NCBI GenBank assembly: GCA_050296515.1
Contig: JBNKRJ010000111.1
Coordinates: 1-64,000 of the forward strand
Direction: 5' to 3'
DNA from: NBLH01 sp050296515
GTDB taxonomy: Bacteria; Bacteroidota; Bacteroidia; Bacteroidales; NBLH01
Length of the DNA: 64,000 nucleotides
Both the position numbers and the translations under genes were made by a program. The notes under the pieces were generated by a model. It worked only from the letters and a program-made list of their open reading frames with translations, was not told the origin of the DNA and ran no database searches. This document shows, piece by piece, positions 18,303 through 26,321 of the stretch. How positions within the stretch are numbered: position 1 is the first letter of the stretch; every line of letters starts with the position of its first letter.

Positions 18303-18334
18303 AACTCCAATGTTCCACGTGGAACATTGGAGTT
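18303..18334. other. parS: parS-like site 2 inside a 32-bp perfect palindrome
   Basis: The second TGTTCCACGTGGAACA lies at 18311-18326, 44 bp from the first. Here the symmetry extends by 8 bp on each side (AACTCCAA / TTGGAGTT), giving a perfect 32-bp palindrome at 18303-18334, followed by a T run (18333-18337). As RNA it would form a 14-bp stem with a 4-nt loop and a U tract, so it may also act as the mnmG terminator. Confidence 0.88.
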
Positions 18335-18471
18335 TTTAATTGAATTAAGACTAGGATTTAATAGGGTTGCAGTGAGTTTTGGGCATTGATCGATTTTGGT
18401 GAAGACAGGGAGATTGGGTGTGTGGCTCTTTTTTTTGCAATGAAATGATGTGAAACGAATAAAATAAACCA

Positions 18472-20094
18472 ATGAAGTTGAAAGGGAATTATGTTGATGT
18501 TGTTGGTCGAAGAATTTTTAAGGCGGAAATAGAAATTCAAAACCAACAAATTATGGGCGTGCAAGCAATTGAAAATGTCCCGGATGTGTATATTTTGCCA
18601 GGTATTGTTGATGCTCATGTGCACATTGAAAGTTCAATGTTGACTCCACAGGAGTTCGCTCGTGTTGCAGTAAAGCATGGTACTGTTGCTACAGTGTCAG
18701 ATCCACATGAAATTGCAAATGTGATGGGGGTAGCTGGTGTTGATTTTATGATAGAGGATGCCTCTAAAACTCCATTTAAGTTTTATTTTGGTGCTCCCTC
18801 ATGTGTGCCTGCTACTTCCTTTGAAACTTCAGGATTTGAGTTGAATAGTAGTGATGTTGAGTCTTTATTAAAACGGGATGAGGTGAAATATCTTTCTGAA
18901 ATGATGAATTTTCCTGGTGTTATTTATAATGATGCAGAAGTTAAAGCAAAGCTTTCAGTGGCGCACAGACTTGGTAAGCCTGTTGATGGACATGCGCCTG
19001 GGTTGAAAGGTGGAGATTTAGAGAAATATGCAAAAGCTGGAATTACAACCGATCATGAAAGTACTTCTGCAGAAGAAGCAATTGAGAAGATAAAGTTGGG
19101 AATAAAACTACAAATAAGAGAAGGAAGTGCTGCTAAAAATTACGAAGCATTGATAGGTGTTATAAAAGATTATCCTGAGGATGTAATGCTTTGTACTGAT
19201 GATTGTCATCCCGATGATTTAATTGAAAAACATATCTTGAATCAAGTGAAAAGGGGAGTAGCAAAGGGCTATGATTTGTTTAATTTATTACGTGCTGCTA
19301 CTTTTAATCCTATAAAGCATTATGATTTGCAGGTTGGTATGCTTCAGGTAGGCGATGCTGCTGACTTTATAGTAGTTGATAATTTGAGTGACTTTAATGT
19401 TTTGCAAACTTATATTGATGGTCAATTGGTTTATGATAATGGTAATTCATTACTAGAAACTATAACAGGCGAAGCTATTAATAATTTTAACTGTAACCCT
19501 GTTTCTGTTGATGATATTTTGCTTAGATCATCTGGTGATACTGTTAAAGTAATGCTTGCTTTTGATGGCGATTTGTATACTGGTGTTGAGAATGTTCAGC
19601 CAATAACTAAGAATGGTTTTATAGTTTCAGATGTAGATAATGATATACTGAAAATTGTTTTAGTAAATCGCTATAGACCAGAGAAGCCTGTAGTAGGTTT
19701 AATTAAAAACTTTAACCTGAAAAAGGGTGCAATTGCAGGCAGCATTGCTCACGATAGTCATAATATTATTGCTGTAGGTGTTGATGATGCAGATATTGTG
19801 TCTGCAATTAATTCTGTAATTGAATCTAAAGGGGGTATTGTTGCTGTTGATGGTAATGATATTACAAAATTAAACCTTCCAATTGCCGGATTAATGACGA
19901 ACGAAAATGCTTATGATGTTGCTGAAAAATACAAGGCAATTAATGCAAAACCAAAAGAGTGGGGGAGTACACTTCATGCACCCTTTATGACACTTTCGTT
20001 TATGGCACTTTTGGTGATTCCAGAGCTAAAGATTGGAGATATGGGATTATTTGATGGGAAAAAGTTTGAGTTAACAAGTTTGTTTGTTAAATAG
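18472..20094 (+). CDS. ade: Adenine deaminase
   Basis: Amidohydrolase-superfamily enzyme that deaminates adenine to hypoxanthine for purine salvage. The 540 residues contain PGIVDAHVHIESSML (metal-binding HxH), SDPHEIANVMG, VDGHAPGLKGGDL, a conserved TDHEST, and TDDCHPDDL (metal Asp/His), followed by the C-terminal Ade domain with GSIAHDSHNIIAVG. These features distinguish it from other amidohydrolases such as dihydroorotase. It lies alone between the parS-like sites and a strong terminator. Confidence 0.95.
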   Translation: MKLKGNYVDVVGRRIFKAEIEIQNQQIMGVQAIENVPDVYILPGIVDAHVHIESSMLTPQEFARVAVKHGTVATVSDPHEIANVMGVAGVDFMIEDASKTPFKFYFGAPSCVPATSFETSGFELNSSDVESLLKRDEVKYLSEMMNFPGVIYNDAEVKAKLSVAHRLGKPVDGHAPGLKGGDLEKYAKAGITTDHESTSAEEAIEKIKLGIKLQIREGSAAKNYEALIGVIKDYPEDVMLCTDDCHPDDLIEKHILNQVKRGVAKGYDLFNLLRAATFNPIKHYDLQVGMLQVGDAADFIVVDNLSDFNVLQTYIDGQLVYDNGNSLLETITGEAINNFNCNPVSVDDILLRSSGDTVKVMLAFDGDLYTGVENVQPITKNGFIVSDVDNDILKIVLVNRYRPEKPVVGLIKNFNLKKGAIAGSIAHDSHNIIAVGVDDADIVSAINSVIESKGGIVAVDGNDITKLNLPIAGLMTNENAYDVAEKYKAINAKPKEWGSTLHAPFMTLSFMALLVIPELKIGDMGLFDGKKFELTSLFVK

Positions 20095-20183
20095 AACACT
20101 GATAGTTTATGATTATTCTTATTTGTTAAGATCTTAATTGATCATAATTATCATATTTTATCAGTTGGCCATTAAAATACGAT

Positions 20184-20217
20184 AAGACTTATTGCGCATT
20201 CAATAAGTCTTTTTATT
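20184..20217 (+). terminator. Rho-independent terminator after ade
   Basis: An 11-bp perfect stem (AAGACTTATTG at 20184-20194 and CAATAAGTCTT at 20201-20211) closes a 6-nt loop and runs directly into a T-rich tract (TTTTTATTTTT). It ends the ade transcript 90 bp past the stop codon. Confidence 0.88.
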
Positions 20218-20272
20218 TTTGAATATATTCTAATCCGCGATGATCCGATTCATCCGTGTTCTATTTTAATTT

Positions 20273-22081
20273 ATGCTAAAAAGTATCGAAGAATATCTGC
20301 AATCATTAGTAAAAGTGCTCCCTGATAAACCTGGTGTTTATCAGTATTTTGATAAGGAAGGAACCATTATTTATGTAGGGAAAGCAAAAGATTTACGAAA
20401 AAGGGTTTCCTCTTATTTTGTAAAGAATCACGATTCCGCTAAGACAAGGATTTTAGTTCGTCGAATTGTTGATATCAAACACATTGTTGTAGAGACTGAG
20501 ACTGATGCATTACTACTGGAAAACAATTTGATTAAAAAATATCAACCTCGTTACAATGTAATGCTTAAGGATGATAAATCTTATCCATGGATTGTTGTAA
20601 AGAGGGAGCCTTTTCCTCGTGTTTTTTATACCCGGAATGTGATAAAGGATGGTTCAAAATATTATGGTCCTTTTACTTCGGTTACTTTAGTGAAAACAAT
20701 TATTGATTTATTTAAACAGATTTATCAACTGCGTACTTGTAAACTCAATTTGACCAAAGAAAATATTGCTGCTGGTAAGTTTAAAGTTTGTTTAGAGTAC
20801 CATATTGGAAATTGTTTAGGACCTTGTGTTGGTGAGCAGGAAGTAGATGAGTATAACGAAGGTATTGATCAGATTCATCATATTTTAAAGGGAAATATTG
20901 GTTCTGTTATTCATATATTAAAGAATAGAATGAATCAGTATTCTGAAGAATATGAATTTGAAAAAGCGCAAAGAGTTAAAGAGCGGTTACAAATGTTGGA
21001 AAATTACCAGAGTAAATCGATGGTAGTTAATTCCACAATTAGTGATGTTGATGTATACTCAATTGCTGATGATGAGAACTTTGCTTATATCAATTTCTTA
21101 AAGGTTGTGAATGGTGCTATTATTCAGGTTCATACCATTGAAATGAAAAAGAAACTGAACGAAACAAAAGAAGAATTGTTACCTCTTGGAATTGTTGCAA
21201 TTCGTGAAAAATTCTTCAGTGTTTCAAAAGAGATTATTGTGCCTTTTCATCTTGATTACCAGATAGATAATGTTAAATTTTTAGTTCCTGTACGTGGTGA
21301 TAAGAAGAAGCTTTTAGAGCTTTCGGAGAAGAATGTAAAATTCTATCGATTAGAGAAGCTAAAACATATTGAAAATGTTGATCCTCAAAAACATACCAAG
21401 CGAATTTTAAATACGCTGAAGACAGATTTGCGTTTACAGGATTTACCTGTTCATATTGAATGTTTCGATAATTCGAATATCCAGGGAACAAATCCTGTAG
21501 CAGCTTGTGTAGTTTTTAAAAATGCAAAACCTGCCCCAAAAGAGTACCGGCATTTTAATGTGAAAACAGTTGATGGTCCTGACGATTTTGCTTCAATGGA
21601 AGAAATAATTTTTCGCAGATACAAACGATTGTTGGATGAAGAACGTGAATTACCTCAGCTGATAGTAATAGACGGAGGTAAAGGACAGTTAGGTTCTGCA
21701 GTTAAAAGTTTAGAAAAATTAAATCTTCGCGGACGAATTGCAATTATTGGAATAGCAAAAAAATTAGAGGAGATATATTTTCCAGGGGATTCTGTTCCTT
21801 TGTATTTAGATAAAAATTCAGAATCTTTAAAAGTAATTCAACATGCCCGAAATGAGGCTCACCGATTTGGAATTACTTTTCATCGTAACCAGCGATCTAA
21901 AAATTTCATAACTTCAGATTTGGATCAAATAAAAGGAATAGGAGAGAAGACCAAAGAAATTTTATTTACTGAATTTGGTACGCTGAAAAAAATTAAGGAA
22001 GCTGGTTTGGATAAATTATCTGAAAAAATTGGTGCTTACAAGGCAAAAATTGTTGTACACTATTTTTCTACTAAAAAGTAA
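20273..22081 (+). CDS. uvrC: Excinuclease ABC subunit C
   Basis: UvrC makes both incisions in nucleotide excision repair after UvrAB finds a lesion. All parts are present in 602 residues: the GIY-YIG nuclease at about 15-95 (PGVYQYFD, IIYVGKAKDLRKRV), a UvrB-binding UVR segment near 205-240, the RNase-H-like C-terminal nuclease starting with ECFDNSNIQG, DGGKGQL, and a helix-hairpin-helix DNA-binding tail (GIGEKTKEILF). The gene stands alone. Confidence 0.98.
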   Translation: MLKSIEEYLQSLVKVLPDKPGVYQYFDKEGTIIYVGKAKDLRKRVSSYFVKNHDSAKTRILVRRIVDIKHIVVETETDALLLENNLIKKYQPRYNVMLKDDKSYPWIVVKREPFPRVFYTRNVIKDGSKYYGPFTSVTLVKTIIDLFKQIYQLRTCKLNLTKENIAAGKFKVCLEYHIGNCLGPCVGEQEVDEYNEGIDQIHHILKGNIGSVIHILKNRMNQYSEEYEFEKAQRVKERLQMLENYQSKSMVVNSTISDVDVYSIADDENFAYINFLKVVNGAIIQVHTIEMKKKLNETKEELLPLGIVAIREKFFSVSKEIIVPFHLDYQIDNVKFLVPVRGDKKKLLELSEKNVKFYRLEKLKHIENVDPQKHTKRILNTLKTDLRLQDLPVHIECFDNSNIQGTNPVAACVVFKNAKPAPKEYRHFNVKTVDGPDDFASMEEIIFRRYKRLLDEERELPQLIVIDGGKGQLGSAVKSLEKLNLRGRIAIIGIAKKLEEIYFPGDSVPLYLDKNSESLKVIQHARNEAHRFGITFHRNQRSKNFITSDLDQIKGIGEKTKEILFTEFGTLKKIKEAGLDKLSEKIGAYKAKIVVHYFSTKK

Positions 22082-22322
22082 GCATTTTGTCTCCTGGTTT
22101 GAGCAAAATGTCAACCTTATTTAGCTTCTCATATTATCCTGAAATACATCAAATTATCATCAGTTTATTCATGATTTACCCCTCTGAGAATCCAATATTT
22201 TTTTCAAAACTGTATAGTAGGTCTGTGTACATCATTCATGATGACTTTAAAATTATAATTAGTTTAATTCAATTATTAATTGATCAAAAAAAGTAAATTT
22301 CTTATCTATAAATTTTACCTTT

Positions 22323-22338
22323 TGTTTCACGTGGAACA
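22323..22338. other. parS: parS-like ParB binding site 3
   Basis: TGTTTCACGTGGAACA differs from a perfect palindrome at one position (T versus C in the left arm) and fits the general parS consensus TGTTnCACGTGnAACA. It lies 4.0 kb from the pair behind mnmG, and is also in a non-coding gap. Three sites in 4 kb suggest a parS cluster. Confidence 0.82.
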
Positions 22339-22386
22339 ATTTTTAGATTTGAGAATTATTTTTTTACTATCATCATATTGTTTTAT

Positions 22387-22416
22387 AAAAAAGCCAGATT
22401 GTAAAACCTGGCTTTT
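22387..22416 (-). terminator. Rho-independent terminator, probably for the DUF389 gene
   Basis: AAAAGCCAG (22389-22397) pairs with CTGGCTTTT (22408-22416) around a 10-nt loop. Read leftward, the stem is followed by a U-rich tract (the A run at 22387-22392), which suits the - strand gene ending at 22448. Read rightward it could also stop uvrC transcripts. Confidence 0.75.
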
Positions 22417-22447
22417 CTAAATTCCAATATCTAAGTTATCGTTTTTA

Positions 22448-23956
22448 TCATTTATACTCAAGTACGCGAAGTGTATCTAAATTCAACCTAACCTTTAACC
22501 ATTTTTCCAGGGTTTCTCTTTGCTGATTTCTTTCGGCTCTCCAGGCATAGCCATTCCATTGTACCAAAAAGCTGAAAATAGTATCCATTTCGTTTTCAGT
22601 ATTTGCTTCAATTGTTTTTCCGTATCCAAACTTTGTAATCTTTGGAAATTGAATCATTACTTCTTTTGTAATATTTTGAATTGGAATGGTATCTTTTTTT
22701 AGTTCCACAATTTGATCTTCAAGAAACTTAATTTGCTGGTCTTTTGAATAAATGATTTCTTCATTTTTTTTGTAAATATCCTCAATAATACCAATTCTCA
22801 CTTCCTGACTTAGATTTTTTTCCAGGTAATTCATTTGCGATAAAAGTGTATCGGAATCATCAGTTCCCTGGTGAATTCTTAAAATGGTTTTATCAGTTAC
22901 ACTAAAAAATTTACTAATCGACCCACCTTCATTTGTTAAGCCATAATCTTTTAGTTTTTCATTTAAATATTCTATTTGATTTTGCTCAACTGGTTCTCCA
23001 ATTAGGTATACATCAACAAAAGAAAGAGTATCTCCATAAATTGATTTTTGGTTAATTACTTCAGCATCCTCAAACTTTAGATTCTCATCTGAAAAGTTTT
23101 TTACGTATGCCTGGAAGCGTGATTCGTTTAAAACATCAGTGAAGATTTTAGCACTTGGTAGAATGATAAGAATGATAAAAAATATCATATATCGTTTAAA
23201 TTGTTTTTCCTTTTCAGGGTTAACAAAACTCTTGATAGGAAAGTGCAAATATTTAACTACAAAGTAGGTTGATAAACTGATGAAAACAGAATTAATGAAA
23301 AATAGGTAAATGGCGCCAAGAAAAAAGCTCATTTGCATGGTGGCCAAACCATAACCAGCTGTACACAATGGAGGCATTAATGCTGTTGCAATTGCTACAC
23401 CAGGAACCACATTGCTTTTTTCGCGCCGTGAACCTGCCACAATACCTGCCATTCCCCCAAAAATAGCAATTAATACATCCAGAATGGTTGGTTTCGTACG
23501 TGCTATTAATTCAGGCGATGCTTCACTTAACGGGCTGATTAAGAAATAGATAATAGATGTTAGTAAACTTATTATGATAGCAATTCCGAAGTTTTTTAGC
23601 GCACGAACCAGTTTTTCCCAATCATTGGTTCCAACAGCCAGGCCAATTGCCAGTATTGGGCCCATCAAAGGAGAAATAAGCATGGCACCTATTACAACTG
23701 GTATTGAGCTTACATTTAATCCAATAGATGCAATAAATATTGAAGCAATAAGTATCCAGACTGTTGGCCCACGAAAAACCATATCTTTTTGAATACTTTC
23801 AATAGTTCCTTCAATATCAGTTCCTTCTTTAATCGACATTATTTCCTGAAGGAATTCTTTAGCTGATTTTATTAGACTTGTGAAATTGTAGGCCAGGATT
23901 CGTCTTTTTATTTCCTGCTTCTTATCCGAATCATCGTTTCGTTTGGTTGGTTCCAT
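22448..23956 (-). CDS. DUF389 membrane protein
   Basis: A 502-residue membrane protein with the DUF389 domain at about 55-200: FRGPTVWILIASIFIASIG, GAMLISPLMGPILAIGLAVG and a GIVAGSRREKSN loop. About six transmembrane segments are followed by a soluble C-terminal half ending in a predicted coiled coil and a beta-rich tail. The family has no established function; it is sometimes linked to ion transport. It is divergent from the MscS-like gene, across a gap with duplicated sequence. Confidence 0.88.
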   Translation of the reverse strand: MEPTKRNDDSDKKQEIKRRILAYNFTSLIKSAKEFLQEIMSIKEGTDIEGTIESIQKDMVFRGPTVWILIASIFIASIGLNVSSIPVVIGAMLISPLMGPILAIGLAVGTNDWEKLVRALKNFGIAIIISLLTSIIYFLISPLSEASPELIARTKPTILDVLIAIFGGMAGIVAGSRREKSNVVPGVAIATALMPPLCTAGYGLATMQMSFFLGAIYLFFINSVFISLSTYFVVKYLHFPIKSFVNPEKEKQFKRYMIFFIILIILPSAKIFTDVLNESRFQAYVKNFSDENLKFEDAEVINQKSIYGDTLSFVDVYLIGEPVEQNQIEYLNEKLKDYGLTNEGGSISKFFSVTDKTILRIHQGTDDSDTLLSQMNYLEKNLSQEVRIGIIEDIYKKNEEIIYSKDQQIKFLEDQIVELKKDTIPIQNITKEVMIQFPKITKFGYGKTIEANTENEMDTIFSFLVQWNGYAWRAERNQQRETLEKWLKVRLNLDTLRVLEYK

Positions 23957-23971
23957 TATCTGGTTAGTTGT

Positions 23972-24017
23972 AAAGTTGAAAGTTATAAAGTTAAAAGTTA
24001 TAAAGTTAAAAGTTATT
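23972..24017. repeat. Short tandem repeat TATAAAGTTAAAAGT
   Basis: About three imperfect copies of a 15-bp unit (AAAGTTGAAAGTTAT, AAAGTTAAAAGTTAT, AAAGTTAAAAGTTAT) lie upstream of the DUF389 start. Variation in copy number could change promoter spacing, but no such effect is shown here. Confidence 0.7.
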
Positions 24018-24023
24018 TTGAGA

Positions 24024-24296
24024 TGAAACCCTCATAGAGGGATTTATAGAGAAACTTAACTTAACGAAGTGATCTCATGAGCGAAGCGAATAATCGCTCT
24101 ACAAAAGAATATGTTTAACCTTGCGAAGCTCATGAACTCCATATAAATAGTTTAAGAAAAGTGAATAAATATCAATTACTTAACTAAAATTTAAACAAGT
24201 GAAACCCTCATAGAGGGATTTATAGAGAAACTTTATCGCTCTACAAAAGAATATGTTTAAATATCAATTACTTAACTAAAATTTAAACAAGTGAAA
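24024..24296. repeat. Tandem duplication of a leader, second copy internally deleted
   Basis: Copy A (24024-24200) and copy B (24200-24296) share three colinear blocks: 24024-24057 with 24200-24233, 24093-24118 with 24235-24260, and 24168-24204 with 24259-24296. Copy B lacks the sequence between blocks. Block 1 contains a small hairpin (CCCTC ATA GAGGG). The last block ends with AACAAGTGAAA, which includes the GTG start of the MscS-like gene; in copy A the same GTG opens a frame that stops after four codons. Confidence 0.85.
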
Positions 24297-24989
24297 TTTA
24301 TTATTGTACTCATAATTTTAGTAGTTGTTGCTTTTATTTTAAAAGTATTGAAGCTATTATTAAAAAGGGCAGGTGAAAGTAGTGCAATTGGGAAAAAAAT
24401 AGTTGCTTACGAACCTCTAATATCACCGTTTGCATGGATTGCTTTTATTTTCTGGAGTGTGAATTATCTTTTTTACGATAAATCGTACTACGATTTTATT
24501 GTTTTTGCATTAATTGTGCTCATTTTCCTTTCGTTAAGCTGGTTTTTTGTAAAAGATTTTGTGGCAGGTATTGCTTTTAAAGTGCAGAATAACTATGCTG
24601 CTGGCGATAATGTGCAGTTTGGAAAGATTTCCGGTAGGCTCGATAATTTATTCCTGACGCATGTATCAATTTATACCAGCGAAGGAAAGCTGGTGAAAAT
24701 ACCATATTCACGATTGAGCAACGAAATTGTTTCGCATAAATCAACAGGTGGGCACACTGGACACAATAAATTTATTTTTAAAGTTTCTAAAAGCAAGAGT
24801 GTTGATGAAATAAAAGAAGGCTTGTACACCCTATTGATAAATTCACCCTGGCGGATTCCAGGTAAAGTTCCTGTAATTAGCTTAAAATCAGAGTTGAATG
24901 ATAATTTTGAGTTTGAAATTCAATTTGAAACAAGAACAGAACAACATCTTTATTTTGTGATTTCAGCATTAAAGAAAAGATTTGGGTAA
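24291..24989 (+). CDS. MscS-family mechanosensitive channel-like protein
   Basis: A 232-residue protein with about three transmembrane segments (residues 1-20, 45-62, 68-90) followed by the MscS pore-helix and beta-domain region: FVKDFVAGIAFKVQN, AAGDNVQFGKISGRL, and LVKIPYSRLSNEIV. These match the conserved G-rich pore helix, the f-x-x-G-D stretch and the v-x-I-P-N motif (here IPYS). The start is GTG 24291. It is short for the family and lacks a large C-terminal domain, so it is a minimal MscS. Confidence 0.82.
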   Translation: MKFIIVLIILVVVAFILKVLKLLLKRAGESSAIGKKIVAYEPLISPFAWIAFIFWSVNYLFYDKSYYDFIVFALIVLIFLSLSWFFVKDFVAGIAFKVQNNYAAGDNVQFGKISGRLDNLFLTHVSIYTSEGKLVKIPYSRLSNEIVSHKSTGGHTGHNKFIFKVSKSKSVDEIKEGLYTLLINSPWRIPGKVPVISLKSELNDNFEFEIQFETRTEQHLYFVISALKKRFG

Positions 24990-24997
24990 AAAATTAA

Positions 24998-25128
24998 TGA
25001 GGTTGTCCCAAAAGTGGAAAAATGAACGTTGTTGTGAAAAACTTGTTTTGAAGCAATCTTATAATTAGTTAGTTAGAGTCTGCGATTCCTTCGTTTTACT
25101 CTGAATGACGGCTTTTGTGACAACCTCA
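24998..25128. repeat. 131-bp element with 17-bp terminal inverted repeats (MITE-like)
   Basis: The ends TGAGGTTGTCCCAAAAG (24998-25014) and CTTTTGTGACAACCTCA (25112-25128) are inverted copies with one mismatch. The inside is non-coding and ends with GATTCCTTCGTTTTACTCTG, a phrase that resembles dispersed intergenic repeats I know from several bacterial genomes. It follows the MscS-like gene by 8 bp. It might be a miniature transposable element or an extragenic palindrome; a genome-wide copy count would decide. Confidence 0.5.
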
Positions 25129-25213
25129 GCCTAACAATTTATGGAAATTTAGTCAACTAATTTATTTGTTCATTTAATTTTTGGGGTATTAGTTGCTAAA
25201 AGATATATGGATT

Positions 25214-26266
25214 TTACCAATTTGATCTTTTTCGTTTGCGCCAGTAATCAATGTATTTTGTTTGTGAAACAATGCCAACTGGTCCTTCATAGATACCACC
25301 TTCTCTTCCGGCATCGAAAACCCTTACTGCAACAGTGTTTTTTTCGCCCTTTTTCAATAAACTGGCAGGGAAAAAATAACCCCTGAAAGCCCTCCATTCT
25401 TGACCATCTATGTGAAATGATTTCCTTTCTATGTTTGGCATCTTACCTGTTGATCCAACCAAAACACCGTTTATGTAAACCTGGTCAGCATCATCAATTC
25501 GCCCCATTATTATCACCATGTTGCCACTTGTAATATTCGCATTGTATTCAAATGTTTTTCTGTACCAGGCGTATCCGTCATACTTTTTGTAACCCTGATC
25601 TTCCCATTTTGCAGGTACAAAAATTTCATCCCAACCAAAATCGTTATAAAATTTTTCTTTTCTGCCAAAATCATCACCAATTTTAAATTTCCAGCTTCCC
25701 TGAAGATTTACATCCATTTTAATCCCAAGATTGCTGGTGTAGATTCCAATATCACCACTCACAATACCTCCTGCAAGCTCTGCATCGTAGACTTTTACGG
25801 CAATAATGTTCAATGCATTGTACTTAACCAGTTCATTAGGGATTACGTACTTTCGGTGTGCATTGTAGGCAGTTTGATAATGAGGAGGAAACGTTCCTGT
25901 TGAGCCAATTCTTTTCCCATTGAAGTAAACTTCATCAACATCATCAATATAACCTAACATCAGGTAAAGCATCTGGCCTTCCAATTCACTTGAAATATGA
26001 ATTTTTTTACGGTAGTAACCAAAGCCGTTATAATCATGAAAACCTTCATCTTCCCATGACGACGGAACACGAATTTTATCCCAGTCGCTATCATCATAAC
26101 TTGCGTATTTCCAGTCAGGATTTGTGCCAATAGTAAAGCTCCACTTACCTTCAAGCGGAATTACTTTTTTTAGGTCATTTTGCCCTTTCAGCAAACTTGA
26201 GCTAATGAATACTAAAACCAGCAACATAAGTATATCCTTTTTATGTTTTAATAAATTCCACCTCAT
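25214..26266 (-). CDS. Secreted protein of two GH2-type jelly-roll (sugar-binding-like) repeats
   Basis: A signal peptide (about residues 1-28) is followed by two copies of one domain, about 35-175 and 185-345. Each copy holds the pattern W-F-x-I-G, DDSDWDKIRVPSSWEDEG, YRKKI, GYIDDVDEVYFNG and a V-x-V-Y/F-D stretch, like the N-terminal galactose-binding-like domain of GH2 beta-galactosidases and sialate O-acetylesterases. No catalytic barrel is present. It probably binds carbohydrate or another ligand in the periplasm or on the surface. The gene lies 55 bp behind its paralogue and has no promoter box of its own that I can see. Confidence 0.8.
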   Translation of the reverse strand: MRWNLLKHKKDILMLLVLVFISSSLLKGQNDLKKVIPLEGKWSFTIGTNPDWKYASYDDSDWDKIRVPSSWEDEGFHDYNGFGYYRKKIHISSELEGQMLYLMLGYIDDVDEVYFNGKRIGSTGTFPPHYQTAYNAHRKYVIPNELVKYNALNIIAVKVYDAELAGGIVSGDIGIYTSNLGIKMDVNLQGSWKFKIGDDFGRKEKFYNDFGWDEIFVPAKWEDQGYKKYDGYAWYRKTFEYNANITSGNMVIIMGRIDDADQVYINGVLVGSTGKMPNIERKSFHIDGQEWRAFRGYFFPASLLKKGEKNTVAVRVFDAGREGGIYEGPVGIVSQTKYIDYWRKRKRSNW

Positions 26267-26321
26267 TTCTTATTCTTTTTGTAATATAAAACAATTTAGT
26301 ATGTGGCTGATTTTAGTGGGT

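Larger units (their letters stand above)
22082..22447. other. Intergenic region with third parS-like site and terminator
   Basis: This 366-bp gap between convergent uvrC and the DUF389 gene holds a parS-like site and a hairpin terminator, listed separately. A 69-codon open frame inside it has no recognisable features, and I do not call it a gene. Confidence 0.7.

Noticed and set aside
22087..22296. A 69-codon open frame after uvrC
   Set aside because: No recognisable domain, no start signal, and unbiased composition; it lies in a gap with parS-like and terminator elements.
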